Shown piece after piece: positions 13,626 to 22,630 of a stretch of DNA of 42,745 nt. The DNA is from a virus. The notes under the pieces were generated by a model, which worked only from the letters and a program-made list of their open reading frames with translations, was not told the DNA's origin and made no database searches. Every line of letters begins with the position of its first letter. Position 1 is the first letter of the stretch. The stretch lies in the IMG/VR virus record IMGVR_UViG_3300035698_004194, positions 1 to 42,745 of that record, one strand, 5' to 3'. The position numbers and the translations under genes were made by a program.

Positions 13626-14852
13626 ATGGCACTTTCAACATTTGCACATGCAAATCAACTCACTCAGAAGTCTTGGAACAAAGGAATCTTCAAGATTACT
13701 GAGTACTATTCGATTCTGGCAAGCCTGGCGGGTCCTGTGGGATCTGGTATGCCCATTATCGTAAACAACGAACTCAAGAACCGTCCGGGCGATCAAGTGA
13801 TCCTGGACCAAATCCAAGAACTTGATAACGCCGGTATTGGTGACGGTGGATTCATCGAAGACAACGAAGAGGCTGGTGAAGCCTATAACATGCCTGTGAT
13901 CGTTCACGAGCGTGGTAATGGCGTGAGAGCTGGCAGTCCAATTAGTCAGAAGAGAACGCGATACAGTAAAGGCGTTTTCCTCAATCAATTCGGCATGGCA
14001 CTTGGCCGCTGGGCTGGCAAGCAGATCGATAATGATCTTCGCTGGGCTCTTTCGGGCTTGGGCAACCAAAATACTTACGTTGGCCAGGGATCAAGCGATA
14101 TAGAGACCGTCAACGAGCTGGCACCCAGTTCATTGCGTCATTACAGAGGTGGCCAAGACTACTCTGCAACGCCAACCGTAACATGGGTTGACACCATCCT
14201 TGAAATTGGTGATGGTGCTCCAGCCGTACTCTCCTGCCTGTTTGGTATGGGTGTGATCAGGTCCATGCAGTCCAAGATGGAACTTATGGAGCCTCAAATT
14301 CTTCCTATTCGTATGAAGGATGGCCGGTTCTATTGGCTTTGGATGTTACATCCTCTGCAAGCCAAACACTTGCGATTGGATTCCAACTGGAACGACAACC
14401 AGCAATCCGCCAATGTCAGAAGTCTCAAGGACAATCCTTTGTGGGGCAATATGGACTTTGGCGTTAAACACAGTGCTGTTCAGCGTCCTATCCTTGGCGC
14501 GATCGGAATCGTTGGCAACTTCATTCTGATGACGTATCAGAAGATTGAGGACCGTGTTGCCGGTGAAGTATTCAGCGCTTCCGGAGACGCAGTACATTCC
14601 AATATCGTAGACGGGACTTACCGCGTATGCCGGTCTTTGATTTTGGGTCAAGAAGCTGGGATTATATCCTGGGGTAAAGCCTGGATGCCGCATACCAAAG
14701 ACTTCGACTATGGCCGTTTCCCAGGTATGGCGATGGACTCAATGTATGGTACTCGGAAGATGAATTTCCGAAGTCCCGGTGTCGATCAGGACACAAACAC
14801 CTCACAGCAGGACATGGGTGTAGTGGTTGTTGATACCGTTGGTGTTGACTAA
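13626..14852 (+). CDS. Major capsid protein, N4-gp56/DUF4043-like
   Basis: A 408-residue protein that builds the icosahedral shell. The start at MALSTFAHAN is chosen because upstream codons overlap the gap after the scaffold. The N-terminal part shows the N4-gp56/DUF4043 pattern: a helix, then P-I-I-V-N-N-E-L-K-N-R-P-G-D-Q-V, a G-I-G-D-G-G-F segment with E-D-N-E-E, V-I-V-H-E-R-G-N-G-V-R, and a Q-K-R-T-R loop. Length fits that group. It directly follows the scaffold. Confidence 0.82.
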   Translation: MALSTFAHANQLTQKSWNKGIFKITEYYSILASLAGPVGSGMPIIVNNELKNRPGDQVILDQIQELDNAGIGDGGFIEDNEEAGEAYNMPVIVHERGNGVRAGSPISQKRTRYSKGVFLNQFGMALGRWAGKQIDNDLRWALSGLGNQNTYVGQGSSDIETVNELAPSSLRHYRGGQDYSATPTVTWVDTILEIGDGAPAVLSCLFGMGVIRSMQSKMELMEPQILPIRMKDGRFYWLWMLHPLQAKHLRLDSNWNDNQQSANVRSLKDNPLWGNMDFGVKHSAVQRPILGAIGIVGNFILMTYQKIEDRVAGEVFSASGDAVHSNIVDGTYRVCRSLILGQEAGIISWGKAWMPHTKDFDYGRFPGMAMDSMYGTRKMNFRSPGVDQDTNTSQQDMGVVVVDTVGVD

Positions 14853-14925
14853 GCCGTGTTTGGTTTGAACTGGAATTAATAACGCCGTGGAGCTGGCCGA
14901 CCGGCTTCACATCGAAAGGTTTATG

Positions 14926-17061
14926 ATGAAACTCAAGTATTTTTTGATTCCCTTAATGCTGGCTTCTATGTTGTTTTGCAGCCATGCAATGGGAGCAGAC
15001 AGAAAGTTCCAAGTGCAGTTCGTAGATGAATTTTTGCGTCCTGTCGACATGGGAACGTCGGTAAGTATTTACATTTATGCTGTTGGCACAACTACTGAGA
15101 TCACCACGTATCTTGATAAGTTGGAGCAGAACACAGTTACAACGCCAATTACCGATGATTCCACAAATACGTCTTTAGCCTACGAAAGAGGTTTCATGCA
15201 GTGGTATCAAAAACCCGCTGCCTTTAAGCTGTCCGTTACTGATGGAACGTCGAGCAGAAACTTTGACAATCTAACAGGCAGTAACGTGGCGATCATGTGG
15301 CCCAGCTTCCTCGTAGAGCTTAGTTCAAGTTCTTACGGTGCAGGTGACAATATTGATTTTACCTTTGCAGGTCATGTGATTAGTGGTGCTGTGGCGGGTA
15401 CGCTTCAGTTTACACCGGACGCCGATGATTCTGCGGTCAATATGGGAACTACGGACGCTACCACGGACTTCAATCTATATGGTGGTACTTCAGGCCGCAA
15501 TCTCTATTGGGACGCTTCAGAGAATACCCTGGAGGTCCTGGACAATACCGTTATTGCTGTTGGTACGGGTGATGATTGGACCGCTTCACATGATGGATCA
15601 ACCACAACTCTAGCCGGGGCAGCCACAATCACTGGAGTACAGACTTACAGCGATGATGTTGTATTTGATGGAACCTATGATATTAAATACGACGATAGTC
15701 GTTACCAACTTCATTTCCAGGACGATGCTGTTCTTGGCATTGGAGGTGCAGCCGATGCTGTTGGTGATGTGACTATGACCCATGACGGATCAGATTTCTA
15801 TCTTGATGCAGCTATTGCAGACGAAGGATTCAAGATTGGTGACGTTACGAGCGGTTTCGATTTAACCTATTACTTTGAAACGGCTGGCCAGATCCGAACT
15901 GACTACGATGCCGACTTCCTGAACCTCACGGACGATATGGAACTAAGGTTTGGTACTGGTGCCTCGTCTAATGGCGATATTGCGATCAGTTCCAATAGCA
16001 CCAACATCCTTCAGTTTGAGCAGGTCGTCTCAGATACAGGGACTATCACTTATGGTGCCACGGGTGCTGGTATGGATAGCACATGGTATGGTGAAGAGGC
16101 TGGCGACTATATGAAGTGGGACGGCACAGGCGCTAGTCAACTTCAGCTTGTCGGTGCCGATTCTTCTGGTACACTCGTGGCCATTACGGGCATTGATACG
16201 ACCGGAAACACTGACACTATGACAATCGCTCATAAAGGCACTGGTGATGGTCTTCAAATCACTGCATCAGAGGCCGATTCGGTTGCCCTTAATCTGGTGG
16301 CCGCTACATCACAGACTACGTCACTGGCAAAGTTTGACGGCTCTACGGGTTCTTGGCTTGGGGCGGCAAACGTCGGAATGATCAATGTCACCAATGACGG
16401 TGCTCTGGCCAATGTCGCTTCTAGTCTTATGTACATCGCAAATACTGGCGTGCCGACAAATGATAGCCGTGGATCTTCTCTTCGGATTGTCGATACTGGA
16501 GATGCTGCTGCGGGGACTGCTGGATATGCGGTATATGTGAGCGCCACAGATGCCACAGTTGAAGCTCTTATGATTGACGATGGAGACGTTCTAATTGATG
16601 AGAGCCTTGACGTCGGTGGTGTGATTACCACGGACGGCTTGAATGCCTCTGTCGTCGTAGTCACCACAGGGTCATATTCAGTTTTAGCCGCCAACACGGG
16701 AATGATTCACGTCATAAACGACTTGGCAGGTGCCACAACTCTTACTCTGCCTACTGAAGCGACTGGCTTGAATTACGAGTTCTGGTATACAGGCGGCGTT
16801 GATGAAGCTCATAACCACATTATCGTAGCCACAGCTAACACTAATTACTTTATTGGTGGTGTTCAATTTGGTGATACAGATGCCGGGCCCGGTGCTGCTG
16901 AACTGCTTGCTGTTTATGGCAATGGAAGCACCGAAGGTAAGCTCACTTTAAATGTGGCAGAAGCCGGGACCATCATAAGGATTTCTTGCGACGGTACTAA
17001 TTGGTATCTCAATGGTATTGTTTTTGCTATTACAGCACCAACATTTGCCGTCGTTACATAA
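14926..17061 (+). CDS. Tail-fibre-like repeat protein with Sec signal peptide
   Basis: A 711-residue protein (ATG 14926 at 6 nt from AAGG; ATG 14923 also possible). It begins MKLKYFLIPLMLASMLFC, a strong signal peptide with a probable A-M-G-A cleavage site. Residues ~25-130 form a module shared with the next gene: F-Q-V-Q-F-V, V-D-M-G-T, Y-L-D-K, P-I-T-D-D-S-T-N-T, V-T-D-G-T. The rest is long, Gly/Thr/Asp-rich beta repeats (D-G-S-x-x-Y-L-D-A, T-H-D-G-S) like phage fibre shafts, with a C-terminal G-T-N-W-Y-L-N-G strand. Signal peptides are unexpected on virion proteins. It may be a receptor-binding fibre or a secreted surface protein; a terminator-like hairpin follows. Confidence 0.7.
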   Translation: MKLKYFLIPLMLASMLFCSHAMGADRKFQVQFVDEFLRPVDMGTSVSIYIYAVGTTTEITTYLDKLEQNTVTTPITDDSTNTSLAYERGFMQWYQKPAAFKLSVTDGTSSRNFDNLTGSNVAIMWPSFLVELSSSSYGAGDNIDFTFAGHVISGAVAGTLQFTPDADDSAVNMGTTDATTDFNLYGGTSGRNLYWDASENTLEVLDNTVIAVGTGDDWTASHDGSTTTLAGAATITGVQTYSDDVVFDGTYDIKYDDSRYQLHFQDDAVLGIGGAADAVGDVTMTHDGSDFYLDAAIADEGFKIGDVTSGFDLTYYFETAGQIRTDYDADFLNLTDDMELRFGTGASSNGDIAISSNSTNILQFEQVVSDTGTITYGATGAGMDSTWYGEEAGDYMKWDGTGASQLQLVGADSSGTLVAITGIDTTGNTDTMTIAHKGTGDGLQITASEADSVALNLVAATSQTTSLAKFDGSTGSWLGAANVGMINVTNDGALANVASSLMYIANTGVPTNDSRGSSLRIVDTGDAAAGTAGYAVYVSATDATVEALMIDDGDVLIDESLDVGGVITTDGLNASVVVVTTGSYSVLAANTGMIHVINDLAGATTLTLPTEATGLNYEFWYTGGVDEAHNHIIVATANTNYFIGGVQFGDTDAGPGAAELLAVYGNGSTEGKLTLNVAEAGTIIRISCDGTNWYLNGIVFAITAPTFAVVT

Positions 17062-17082
17062 CATTTCATTTTTGATTTTCTC

Positions 17083-17116
17083 ATAAGGGGTATGGTACGC
17101 CCTGCCCCTTATTTTC
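17083..17116 (+). terminator. Rho-independent terminator between the two fibre genes
   Basis: An 8-bp perfect stem (ATAAGGGG at 17083-17090 with CCCCTTAT at 17105-17112) is followed by TTTC. The loop (14 nt) contains a small GGTACGCC element. It separates the two paralogous fibre genes, so they need not be equally expressed. Confidence 0.55.
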
Positions 17117-17142
17117 ACTTTCACAAATTAAAGGACAGTATT

Positions 17143-20100
17143 ATGTTGAAAAAGACATTTATCGCAATCGTATTTCTATTCATGGTAAGTGTCTCATTTT
17201 CACAACAAGCCTTTCAGGTTCAGTTTGTCAATGAGTTTGGCGTGCATGTTGACATGGGCACTGATGTTTCAATAAACGTCTACAACGCAGGCACAGAAGT
17301 TAATGCATCCATATATCTTGACAAACGCCGACAGATTGCCGTTACACAGCCGATCACTGACGACAGTACGAATACGCCCCTGATCTACAACGCAGGTATT
17401 ATGACCTTTTACAAGAGGTCTCCGGGTTACAAGATGGTTGTTACTGACGGAACGTATACTCGGACGATTGATAATATTTCACAGCAAAGTTTTCTTGTGC
17501 ATTGGCCTACTTTCATGACTGAATTTGGTGGCTTTTTTACTGAGCTTACTGGATCATCAAATCGGGATATACTGTTCAAGAATGGTACATCCTGGGACAC
17601 GACCACACTGAGTGTGTTTGGACAATCCTTGATTGATGATGCCACCGCAACTTTAGCTCAAACCACACTCGGTCTTCTCATAGGCACCAATACGCAGGCC
17701 TGGAATGGCAATCTCGACGACATTGCTGCCCTGACTCCTACCCTCGGTTACCAGATGACCGGTGACGGTACGGACTTTCAGGTGCAGAGCAAGCCAATGA
17801 TAGATGTTCGGGACTACGGAGCTAATGGGTTTAAAGTTGGCAATACTGCGGCTCAGAACACGGCGGCAATCGATGCCGCATTTTTAGTTAGCAACAAACT
17901 TCTGCTGCCCACTGGAGAATATGCATGCGATCCATTCCAGATGAGTGTGAATTATAGCCATTTGAAAGGCAGTGGCTTAACTCGATTGGTGTTTTCAAAT
18001 GTTTCAAGTCCAGCAATATCTGTTTACAATGGAAGTAGTGCCTTTGAACGCTGCACTATTGAAAATGTTTGGCTTGATGGCGATTCTGTATCACCCGTTG
18101 GAGGACTTAGAATTGGAACAAGCACTAATACCGTTGCATTTATGATTTTAAATCACTGTCGGATTTCTGGTTTCGATGATACAAATGCTTATGGTATTAC
18201 TTTGGAATCAATTCAAGAGTTAAATGTTAATAATGTTAGGATTACAGACAACTATTATAATATTACTGCTCCTGGAACTGGATATATCACTAGCACAGTG
18301 TTCGATGGTTCTGCCTGTTACATAGGCAGAGCAAAAAAATACGGCGTTTATATTGCAGGTGCATGCACAAATCATAGTATCATTTTTAAGAATCAAATAT
18401 TTGAGGGAAATGATTATGATGCAATACACGCAGATACAAATACAGCAGACTCAAATACCAGATTAAGTCTTATACTTGATCATTGTTATTTTGAAGGGAA
18501 TAATGCAGAAGGATTAGGGACTGCTGAAATATTTGTAAGCGGGAACGCGAAAGCGTATAAGCAGCCATTGCTTATCCTCGATGGATGTGAATGGTACACA
18601 CAAGGAACTCCTACGCTAACATCGGGAACGCTTGTCAGTAGCAAAGAATATACTATTGTCGATTGGATAACTGATGACGACTTTACGAATATTGGAGGAA
18701 CCAATGTGGATGGCACGGTGTTTACTACGAGTGGTACGACTCCAACGAAGTGGACTAATAGTTCAACAGTCGTTGCCACGTATGACCAAATAAATGTAGA
18801 TGATGTGTTTCTAATCGTAAGAGAGAACAAGGGTCTTGATGTGTCTAAGATCACAGACACATCTGATACTCGTGGGTACTACGAAAACAATTCATATGCG
18901 ACTCATAATGCTGCCAGCACTCGGCCATTATATTTAGCTCTTAATGGTAAGAATTATGTAGATGATGCAGATTTCAATTCACTTAGGTTTGATATTGGCG
19001 ACCGTGATTTCGTTAATGATGTAAATATTGGTGGCACTTTGGATGTTGTCGGAGACTTAACCGCAACTGAGATAGTCGGGCCAGTCCACATTACGTCAGC
19101 GGTAAATACAAACCCATTTGAAATAGAAACAACTGTAAGTAACCCTAATACCGTCTGGGGTGTTGGAAAATTTCATCTAACTTCAACGGGAGAGATGACT
19201 GACCTTTTCGGGACTGATCTTAGTTGGATATTAGAAGATGTCAATGCAGTAGAAAATACGGTTGCTGCTGTAAGGGTTTACCGTGACGGTGCTGACGATG
19301 CCGGAGAATTTGAAATCTGGACAAAACCGACTGCTGGCGTACTAGCCAAAAGTTTCAGAGTTGATTCGACCGGGAATGCTTATGTTACGGGCGACCTTAC
19401 TGTCACAGACGATGATATCAAAGCAACGACCAATACGACTGGCTATATCTGGCGTGCTGATGGGACGGAATATAGTCCTGTGTCATTCGTAAATTCGTCT
19501 GACCTTGCAGGGTTTCTATCAGACGAGGAAGGCACTGGTGGAGGGTTTGTTCGAGCAACCAGTCCAACACTGACCACTCCAACACTCAGCGGGGATACGA
19601 ATGGTGGTGGGGGTTACATCACAGACATGCAAAATGTTCCTGACATCATCGCAAAAGGGCCTGGATATTGGTTCGACGGAACGGATGATGTTATCACTGT
19701 ATCAGACAATACAGATTTGGATTTAACAGTTAAAATGTCTGTCGTTTCTGTTGTAAGGCCAATGGAAGTTGCGTCTCAAGGAATAATAGGAAAAAGAATA
19801 CAGGGGTCAGACGATGCGTATACCTTCCAAATAACCTCAACCGGTAAAGTTGGGTTTTATCTCTGGACGTCTGCCGGTTATACCGATACTGAAAGTCCAG
19901 TATCGACGTATGAAGCAGGGAAGACTTATGTTTTATCGGGAACTTATGATGGTGCTACAGTAAATATTTACTCCAATGGTAAAGAAGTTGGGGAGGGGTT
20001 TACCTCTGGAAGTATTGACGCGACTACGGATGATGTCACTGTAGGAAGAGCTTATAGCACCTCTTTTACATTCCACGGCTCAATATTTTCAAACAAGTTA

Positions 20101-21339
20101 TTCAATCTTGCTTTAGATAACACAGATTCTACAGATAAAGCCGTAATCAATGGTGGTGACATCCCTTATAAATACATCGGAGCCAGCCAGACGGCAACGG
20201 CAACGACAGCGTTTGCCATTGGCAAAGCCTATAGGATTGTTGTTGTTGGTGATACAGACTTCACAGCAATAGGTGCATCAGCAAATACGATAGGCATAGA
20301 GTTTGTCGCAACTGGAGTAGGTGGCGGTACAACTGGCACAGCAACTCCTATCGGCTGCGTGCTTCAGCTTGAGCCTGATTCAATAACCGGGGCAACATGG
20401 CATGATAAATCGGGAAACAGCCTAGACGGTACGGTTTCTGAAGCAGTAGCAAACAACCTGTTTGACACGCTTCAGGTTAATAGTGCCATCGAACTCGGCC
20501 ACGACACAGCCAACACACTGAGTGCTTCAAGCGGAGAGTTATCAATCGAAGGTGTACAGCTTGCCAAGCTTGATGGCGGTTTACAGGACCTTGATACACT
20601 TGGTGTAGCGGCTGCGGATGGTGAAATCATTGTGGCAACTGGGGCAGGTGCGTTGGCTTGGGAAAAGGATGCAACTGCAAGGACATCACTAGGCGTTGGT
20701 ACAGGAGATAGCCCACAATTTACAGGCGTAAATGTTGGCCATGAAAATGATAATACTCTCACAAGAATTGAAGCGGGTGTCCTCGGTGTTGAGAATGCGG
20801 TGAGATCCACTACAGCAACATACCTGCGAGTGCATCACGTAGAATTGTATGGGGCGTCCCCTGGTGCATCAGGTGCCACGTTTGTTCCTCCTGATGCCAA
20901 TCGTACAGGCGGATGGCAATTGGATGTCGCGACTGAATACGTATACGGTGAATCTGTAATTCATAGCGATTGGGACGGAGCTACTAATCCAATAGTTGAA
21001 GTCCATTTTACTGTTAACACAGATAATACAGGAGGGGCTGGGACTGATACTTGTGACGGCATTATTGAGTTTTATTACAAGGGCAATGGAGATGACGAAT
21101 GTAAGCGGCAGACTGTTGAAGGATCGAAGGTGATCGGTACAGCAAGTCAATACCAGCAGTTTTCTATCGACATACCATTAGATTGGGATTATGCAGATAA
21201 TGTCATTGAAGCAGGAGATATACTTGGTTTTAGATTCAATCTGGAGACTGATACTTCCGAAGTTGACGATGTGACTGTTGCCAATATTTCATTTCGATAT
21301 GCAACAAGTCATTTAGGCGTAGAAGATGGCGACTTTTAA
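17143..21339 (+). CDS. Large tailspike-like protein: beta-helix plus LamG, with signal peptide
   Basis: A 1398-residue protein starting MLKKTFIAIVFLFMVSVSFS, a Sec signal peptide. Residues ~22-130 repeat the F-Q-V-Q-F-V/P-I-T-D-D-S-T-N-T module of the preceding gene. From about 220 (M-I-D-V-R-D-Y-G-A-N-G) to 420 it is a pectate-lyase-type right-handed beta-helix, the fold of polysaccharide-cleaving tailspikes. Residues ~839-985 look like a LamG/concanavalin-type domain (W-F-D-G-T-D-D-V-I-T, G-T-Y-D-G-A). Two copies of a phage motif of the form G-K-x-Y-x-I-x-x-x-x-D-x-D-F-T-x-I-G flank this region. The C-terminal ~150 residues are a beta-rich domain possibly for receptor binding or trimerisation. 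Substrate unknown. Confidence 0.75.
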   Translation: MLKKTFIAIVFLFMVSVSFSQQAFQVQFVNEFGVHVDMGTDVSINVYNAGTEVNASIYLDKRRQIAVTQPITDDSTNTPLIYNAGIMTFYKRSPGYKMVVTDGTYTRTIDNISQQSFLVHWPTFMTEFGGFFTELTGSSNRDILFKNGTSWDTTTLSVFGQSLIDDATATLAQTTLGLLIGTNTQAWNGNLDDIAALTPTLGYQMTGDGTDFQVQSKPMIDVRDYGANGFKVGNTAAQNTAAIDAAFLVSNKLLLPTGEYACDPFQMSVNYSHLKGSGLTRLVFSNVSSPAISVYNGSSAFERCTIENVWLDGDSVSPVGGLRIGTSTNTVAFMILNHCRISGFDDTNAYGITLESIQELNVNNVRITDNYYNITAPGTGYITSTVFDGSACYIGRAKKYGVYIAGACTNHSIIFKNQIFEGNDYDAIHADTNTADSNTRLSLILDHCYFEGNNAEGLGTAEIFVSGNAKAYKQPLLILDGCEWYTQGTPTLTSGTLVSSKEYTIVDWITDDDFTNIGGTNVDGTVFTTSGTTPTKWTNSSTVVATYDQINVDDVFLIVRENKGLDVSKITDTSDTRGYYENNSYATHNAASTRPLYLALNGKNYVDDADFNSLRFDIGDRDFVNDVNIGGTLDVVGDLTATEIVGPVHITSAVNTNPFEIETTVSNPNTVWGVGKFHLTSTGEMTDLFGTDLSWILEDVNAVENTVAAVRVYRDGADDAGEFEIWTKPTAGVLAKSFRVDSTGNAYVTGDLTVTDDDIKATTNTTGYIWRADGTEYSPVSFVNSSDLAGFLSDEEGTGGGFVRATSPTLTTPTLSGDTNGGGGYITDMQNVPDIIAKGPGYWFDGTDDVITVSDNTDLDLTVKMSVVSVVRPMEVASQGIIGKRIQGSDDAYTFQITSTGKVGFYLWTSAGYTDTESPVSTYEAGKTYVLSGTYDGATVNIYSNGKEVGEGFTSGSIDATTDDVTVGRAYSTSFTFHGSIFSNKLFNLALDNTDSTDKAVINGGDIPYKYIGASQTATATTAFAIGKAYRIVVVGDTDFTAIGASANTIGIEFVATGVGGGTTGTATPIGCVLQLEPDSITGATWHDKSGNSLDGTVSEAVANNLFDTLQVNSAIELGHDTANTLSASSGELSIEGVQLAKLDGGLQDLDTLGVAAADGEIIVATGAGALAWEKDATARTSLGVGTGDSPQFTGVNVGHENDNTLTRIEAGVLGVENAVRSTTATYLRVHHVELYGASPGASGATFVPPDANRTGGWQLDVATEYVYGESVIHSDWDGATNPIVEVHFTVNTDNTGGAGTDTCDGIIEFYYKGNGDDECKRQTVEGSKVIGTASQYQQFSIDIPLDWDYADNVIEAGDILGFRFNLETDTSEVDDVTVANISFRYATSHLGVEDGDF

Positions 21340-21354
21340 GAGAGGGAAAGCAAC

Positions 21355-21447
21355 ATGACGCAAAAGAAGACAACAACTTGGAATGTATTTGTGATGGTTG
21401 CGGTGGGGGTCCTGGGTATAGCGACTTCGCAGGTCGATAAATGGTAG
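21355..21447 (+). CDS. Small single-span membrane peptide, 30 aa
   Basis: An ATG with AGAGGGAAAGC upstream begins 16 nt after the tailspike stop and encodes MTQKKTTTWNVFVMVAVGVL plus ten residues ending V-D-K-W. One hydrophobic helix (about 10-24) is flanked by Lys residues. Good ribosome binding site and position support it, and the short length limits confidence. It could be a holin partner of the next gene. Confidence 0.45.
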   Translation: MTQKKTTTWNVFVMVAVGVLGIATSQVDKW

Positions 21448-21551
21448 TGGCTCGGAGGGTCTTATTATCCGAGTGACTACTGCGGTAAATAATTCAATTG
21501 ATTACTTCAATGCCCATATTGGAGTAAATTTCTAAGAGAAAGACTGACAAC
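21448..21551 (+). other. Short gap with one hairpin
   Basis: CTCGGA (21451-21456) can pair with TCCGAG (21468-21473), without a following U-tract. No promoter or ORF is convincing in this 104-nt gap. Confidence 0.25.
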
Positions 21552-21752
21552 ATGGCACTATCACACGGAGACATCGCAGAATGCAAAGAGATTGCCAGGA
21601 TCATCGTCAAAGAGGTGATTAAAGAACATATTAATTCTTGCCCGCATGGTCAGGCAATGAAAACTAGATGGTTCTTGATGATCGGTCTTGCCCTTGGATC
21701 TGGGGCCAGTAGCGGTGGACTGGTGTTAGCTATTGCTAAGTTGTTGGCATAA
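21552..21752 (+). CDS. Holin-like membrane protein, 66 aa
   Basis: The first 35 residues are a polar amphipathic helix ending H-I-N-S-C-P-H-G. The next part (about 41-64) is one long Gly/Ala-rich hydrophobic stretch that could form one membrane span or a tight pair. A C-P-H-G motif just before the membrane part is seen in several small phage membrane proteins annotated as holins or of unknown role. It lies in the tail gene region, not beside the endolysin. Holin is a plausible but unproven call. Confidence 0.5.
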   Translation: MALSHGDIAECKEIARIIVKEVIKEHINSCPHGQAMKTRWFLMIGLALGSGASSGGLVLAIAKLLA

Positions 21753-21767
21753 AACGGAGTAGATACG

Positions 21768-22358
21768 ATGGCAATCACAGTAAGTCAAATACTTGAGTTT
21801 ATGAACGATGCGTATACACGACCCGACGCCTTAGCGTGGGAAGAATCAGGTATCGCCCTGGCCCTAAAGATGTGCTTGCGTGATATGAGTACAAGAGAAC
21901 TATTGATGAAGAGTACAACGGGATCTGTGATCGTTGGTGCATCATCCTTTACTTGGCCTACACAGTTTCTTCATATTAAGAGCCTTGTCTTTACTGACAG
22001 CGATGGAAACGTTGGATGGCCCACAACACTAATCGTTGACGACTTCAAAGGGTATGGACGCTGGAGCGCCCAACGCCTGGGCAACGGAGTTCCCTGTAAG
22101 CATGTGGAACACAATGGGAGTATCTACTTTTTTTACCCCGCTGATGGGACTTACACGTACACCTTGAAGTATTACGGCATACATCTTTACCCTGCTGCGG
22201 GTGAGGATATCACGGTTGAGTTTAGTGATAAATTCCTCCTGGCCATTCAATACGGGACCGCCTATTACCAAGCAAAACTTAAGAGAAACAAGTTGTATAT
22301 GGAAACCTGGCTCCCTGATTACTTGTCAGAGCTACAAAAATTTAAAGGGTCTGTATAA
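21768..22358 (+). CDS. Head-tail adaptor protein, SU10-like
   Basis: A 196-residue protein predicted to sit below the portal and connect it to the tail nozzle. The pattern fits adaptor proteins of short-tailed phages of the SU10 type: an N-terminal helical region (Q-I-L-E-F-M-N-D-A-Y, L-A-W-E-E-S-G), then F-T-W-P-T-Q-F-L-H-I, a beta-rich middle (I-Y-F-F-Y-P-A-D-G-T-Y-T-Y-T-L), and a helical end with I-Q-Y-G-T-A-Y-Y-Q-A. GGAG lies 8 nt upstream of the ATG. Its location before the nozzle-like gene supports the role. Confidence 0.7.
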   Translation: MAITVSQILEFMNDAYTRPDALAWEESGIALALKMCLRDMSTRELLMKSTTGSVIVGASSFTWPTQFLHIKSLVFTDSDGNVGWPTTLIVDDFKGYGRWSAQRLGNGVPCKHVEHNGSIYFFYPADGTYTYTLKYYGIHLYPAAGEDITVEFSDKFLLAIQYGTAYYQAKLKRNKLYMETWLPDYLSELQKFKGSV

Positions 22359-22630
22359 TGAAAATCATCGCTCATTTACCGGGCAAGAATGACAAAGAGG
22401 ATGCGGCTATTATTGAAATGTCTGTGTCTGAGTTTGAAAAGATCATGGGCCTCGAGGGCAGGACTCACAACACAAGATTGAAATCTTTGGTCAACAAAAC
22501 CGTTCAACTGCCCAATATGTTCAGTGAACTATCGTACCTGTCTACGAACAGGAAGAAACTTCAAATGGCGGCTGTCGTCATGAAGGATATGGCCAAACAG
22601 CTTGAGACACTTTTACCGGAGGTAGAGTGA
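22358..22630 (+). CDS. Hypothetical protein, 90 aa
   Basis: It overlaps the adaptor stop by TAATG. The protein is small, soluble and mostly helical, with M-S-V-S-E-F-E-K-I-M-G-L near the start and a C-terminal helix of K-D-M-A-K-Q-L-E-T type. No family recognised. Its place between adaptor and nozzle suggests a structural or assembly role. Confidence 0.55.
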   Translation: MKIIAHLPGKNDKEDAAIIEMSVSEFEKIMGLEGRTHNTRLKSLVNKTVQLPNMFSELSYLSTNRKKLQMAAVVMKDMAKQLETLLPEVE

